A stretch of 28,635 bases of DNA. Source: a virus. Within the stretch, counting starts at the first letter, position 1. Each line of letters starts with the position of its first letter. Positions 27,555 through 28,635 of this stretch are shown here, piece after piece. The stretch spans positions 1 through 28,635 of the IMG/VR virus record IMGVR_UViG_3300044720_000028. One strand, given 5' to 3'. The translations under genes were made by a program, and so were the position numbers. Below the pieces are notes generated by a model, which saw only the letters and a list, made by a program, of their open reading frames with translations, did not search any database and had not been told where the DNA came from.

Positions 27555-28574
27555 GTGGCGACGGACTACTTCAAGAACGCAGAGGCGCAAGTCGCTCGCA
27601 CCGCTGCCCTCCTCTCGCGTCAGACGCGGAAGGACTACCGCTACACGGGGTCCCTGGAGGACGCCATCTTCGGGAACGCGGGCAACAGCACGCGCTCGGC
27701 GGGGCAGTCCCTGACGGCCAGCTCGGCCCGCATCCTGTCCGCTATGAAGGGCCTCCTGGCGGCGCAGGGCGCCGATGCGAAGGGCATCCTGGGCATGGCG
27801 AACGACCGCTCGCTCGGTGGAGGCCTCGCCGGTGTCATGGGTCAGTCGTTCAACCCGGCCGCGGCCACGGTGGCCGGCGGCCTCGGGGTTGGCCTGGCGC
27901 AGGTCAAGGCGGGGCAGGACTACGGCGACACGGCGACTGGCCTCGTCAAGCTGGCTCAGGCCGGCGTGGAGCAGGCCCGTGCCGGCGCGAAGTACCAGAC
28001 GGCCCAGGTCCTCGCGGGGCGCCAGAAGCAGGACGTGGCGACCATCGCGGCCCAGGAGCACGACATCATCATGGCCCAGCTCCAGGAACAGCTCCAGGAG
28101 AAGGCCCAGCAGGCCCAGTACGACCTGTCCGTCCGTGCTGCGACGAAGGCCCAGGCGGACCTCCAGGCGAAGCAGGGCCCCCAGGCCGTGGCGACCGTGC
28201 GGAGCATGGCGAACGCGGTCATCGAGGCCCAGAAGTTCCTGACCGGCAACCAGGCGGCCACGAACCAGGAAGTGCTGGACGCGGTCAACGCTGCGCTCGG
28301 CACGGCCAACGACCAGTACCTCCAGCAGCTCCTGCCCCAGCTCATCGTGGAGCTGCGGAACGGCGGTTCGGCGCTGAACGCCATCAACACGGTGGCCCGG
28401 CAGAACTTCGCGGACCTCTACTCGAAGTACGGGAAGCAGTGGTCGAAGGTGGCCCAGACTACCCTGAAGGTCTACGAGGCCACGCCGAGGAACACGCCCG
28501 GACAGGGCGGGGGCGGGGAGCCGTGGGGCATCGTCCAGGACTTCGCGCACTTCGTCATGCCGTGGCGAAACTAG
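27555..28574 (+). CDS. probable ejection (internal virion) protein, Ala/Gln-rich
   Basis: A 339-residue protein; GTG 27555 has GGAGAA upstream. It begins MATDYFKNAEAQVARTAALL. Most of it is low-complexity helix rich in Ala, Gln, Leu and Gly (GMANDRSLGGGLAGVMGQSF, TAQVLAGRQKQDVATIAAQE, MAQLQEQLQEKAQQAQYDLS). It ends in a Gly-rich tail and IVQDFAHFVMPWRN. The long helical middle could make a tube or span the host envelope, as podovirus core proteins do. No enzyme motif is seen. The role follows from composition and neighbours only. Confidence 0.6.
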   Translation: MATDYFKNAEAQVARTAALLSRQTRKDYRYTGSLEDAIFGNAGNSTRSAGQSLTASSARILSAMKGLLAAQGADAKGILGMANDRSLGGGLAGVMGQSFNPAAATVAGGLGVGLAQVKAGQDYGDTATGLVKLAQAGVEQARAGAKYQTAQVLAGRQKQDVATIAAQEHDIIMAQLQEQLQEKAQQAQYDLSVRAATKAQADLQAKQGPQAVATVRSMANAVIEAQKFLTGNQAATNQEVLDAVNAALGTANDQYLQQLLPQLIVELRNGGSALNAINTVARQNFADLYSKYGKQWSKVAQTTLKVYEATPRNTPGQGGGGEPWGIVQDFAHFVMPWRN

Positions 28575-28582
28575 GAGGGTAG

Positions 28583-28635
28583 ATGACACTCGCGCCGACG
28601 ACGGGGGTCGGCACGCTCGCGCCCACCACGGGCGC
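28583..28635 (+). CDS. 5' end of a gene (partial), LAPTTG repeats
   Basis: ATG 28583 with GGAGGG upstream; the visible reading frame is MTLAPTTGVGTLAPTTG and continues past the edge. Two copies of TLAPTTG within 17 residues suggest a low-complexity N-terminus. It follows the ejection proteins directly, so it is likely another late virion protein. Confidence 0.6.
   Translation, partial: MTLAPTTGVGTLAPTTG

Overview
The window is part of a double-stranded DNA phage genome. It is GC-rich, with G or C at most third codon positions, and uses strong GGAG/GAGGAG ribosome binding sites and many GTG starts. It encodes two peptidoglycan-degrading activities in its virion genes. This suggests an actinobacterial host such as a Streptomyces relative, but the host is inferred, not read directly. 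The virion genes (terminase, portal, scaffold, major capsid protein, head-tail adaptor, large nozzle-like protein, then glycine/alanine-rich probable ejection proteins carrying lysozyme and M15 peptidase domains) fit a short-tailed, podovirus-like particle. No tape measure, tail tube or sheath gene is visible.

Layout. Bases 1-987 hold the end of a rightward unit: a SLOG-fold protein, a 51-residue protein and a PD-(D/E)XK-like nuclease. It meets a leftward unit at a perfect 12-bp hairpin (1039-1066). The leftward unit (7530 down to 1092) holds about 18 small genes. It is driven by a near-consensus promoter (7564-7592). Its first gene is an HhH-GPD glycosylase-like protein. Later genes include a SWIM-type zinc protein and, near the end, a protein with only a sigma region 4 helix-turn-helix. 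Most gaps in this unit carry a two-hairpin element between the stop codon of one gene and a GAGAGGAG ribosome binding site of the next. The helices are kept while their bases change between copies.

A 526-base gap (7531-8056) separates the leftward unit from the rightward late genes. It holds the divergent promoters, a 17-bp palindrome, paired CCTAGG repeats and nested hairpins, and is a reasonable place for a packaging site. The late genes run from 8057 to the right edge: small and large terminase, portal, scaffold, major capsid protein, an acidic protein, a fibronectin-III decoration-like protein, a run of fibre/appendage genes (including a beta-helix tailspike and a PQQ-type beta-propeller), adaptor, a secreted-protein homologue, nozzle, and the ejection/lysis cluster.

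Three copies of a promoter-like motif (15-base core GACTTTACCTGCATA followed about 15 bases later by an AT-rich block ending TAGGG) precede the terminase, scaffold/capsid and ejection clusters. They look like phage-specific late promoters. The sigma-4-like protein is a candidate recognition factor (inference). Downstream of the second promoter, 380 bases without a convincing gene form a near-continuous series of stem-loops (11936-12222). With the repeated two-hairpin elements, this is the most unusual feature of the window.
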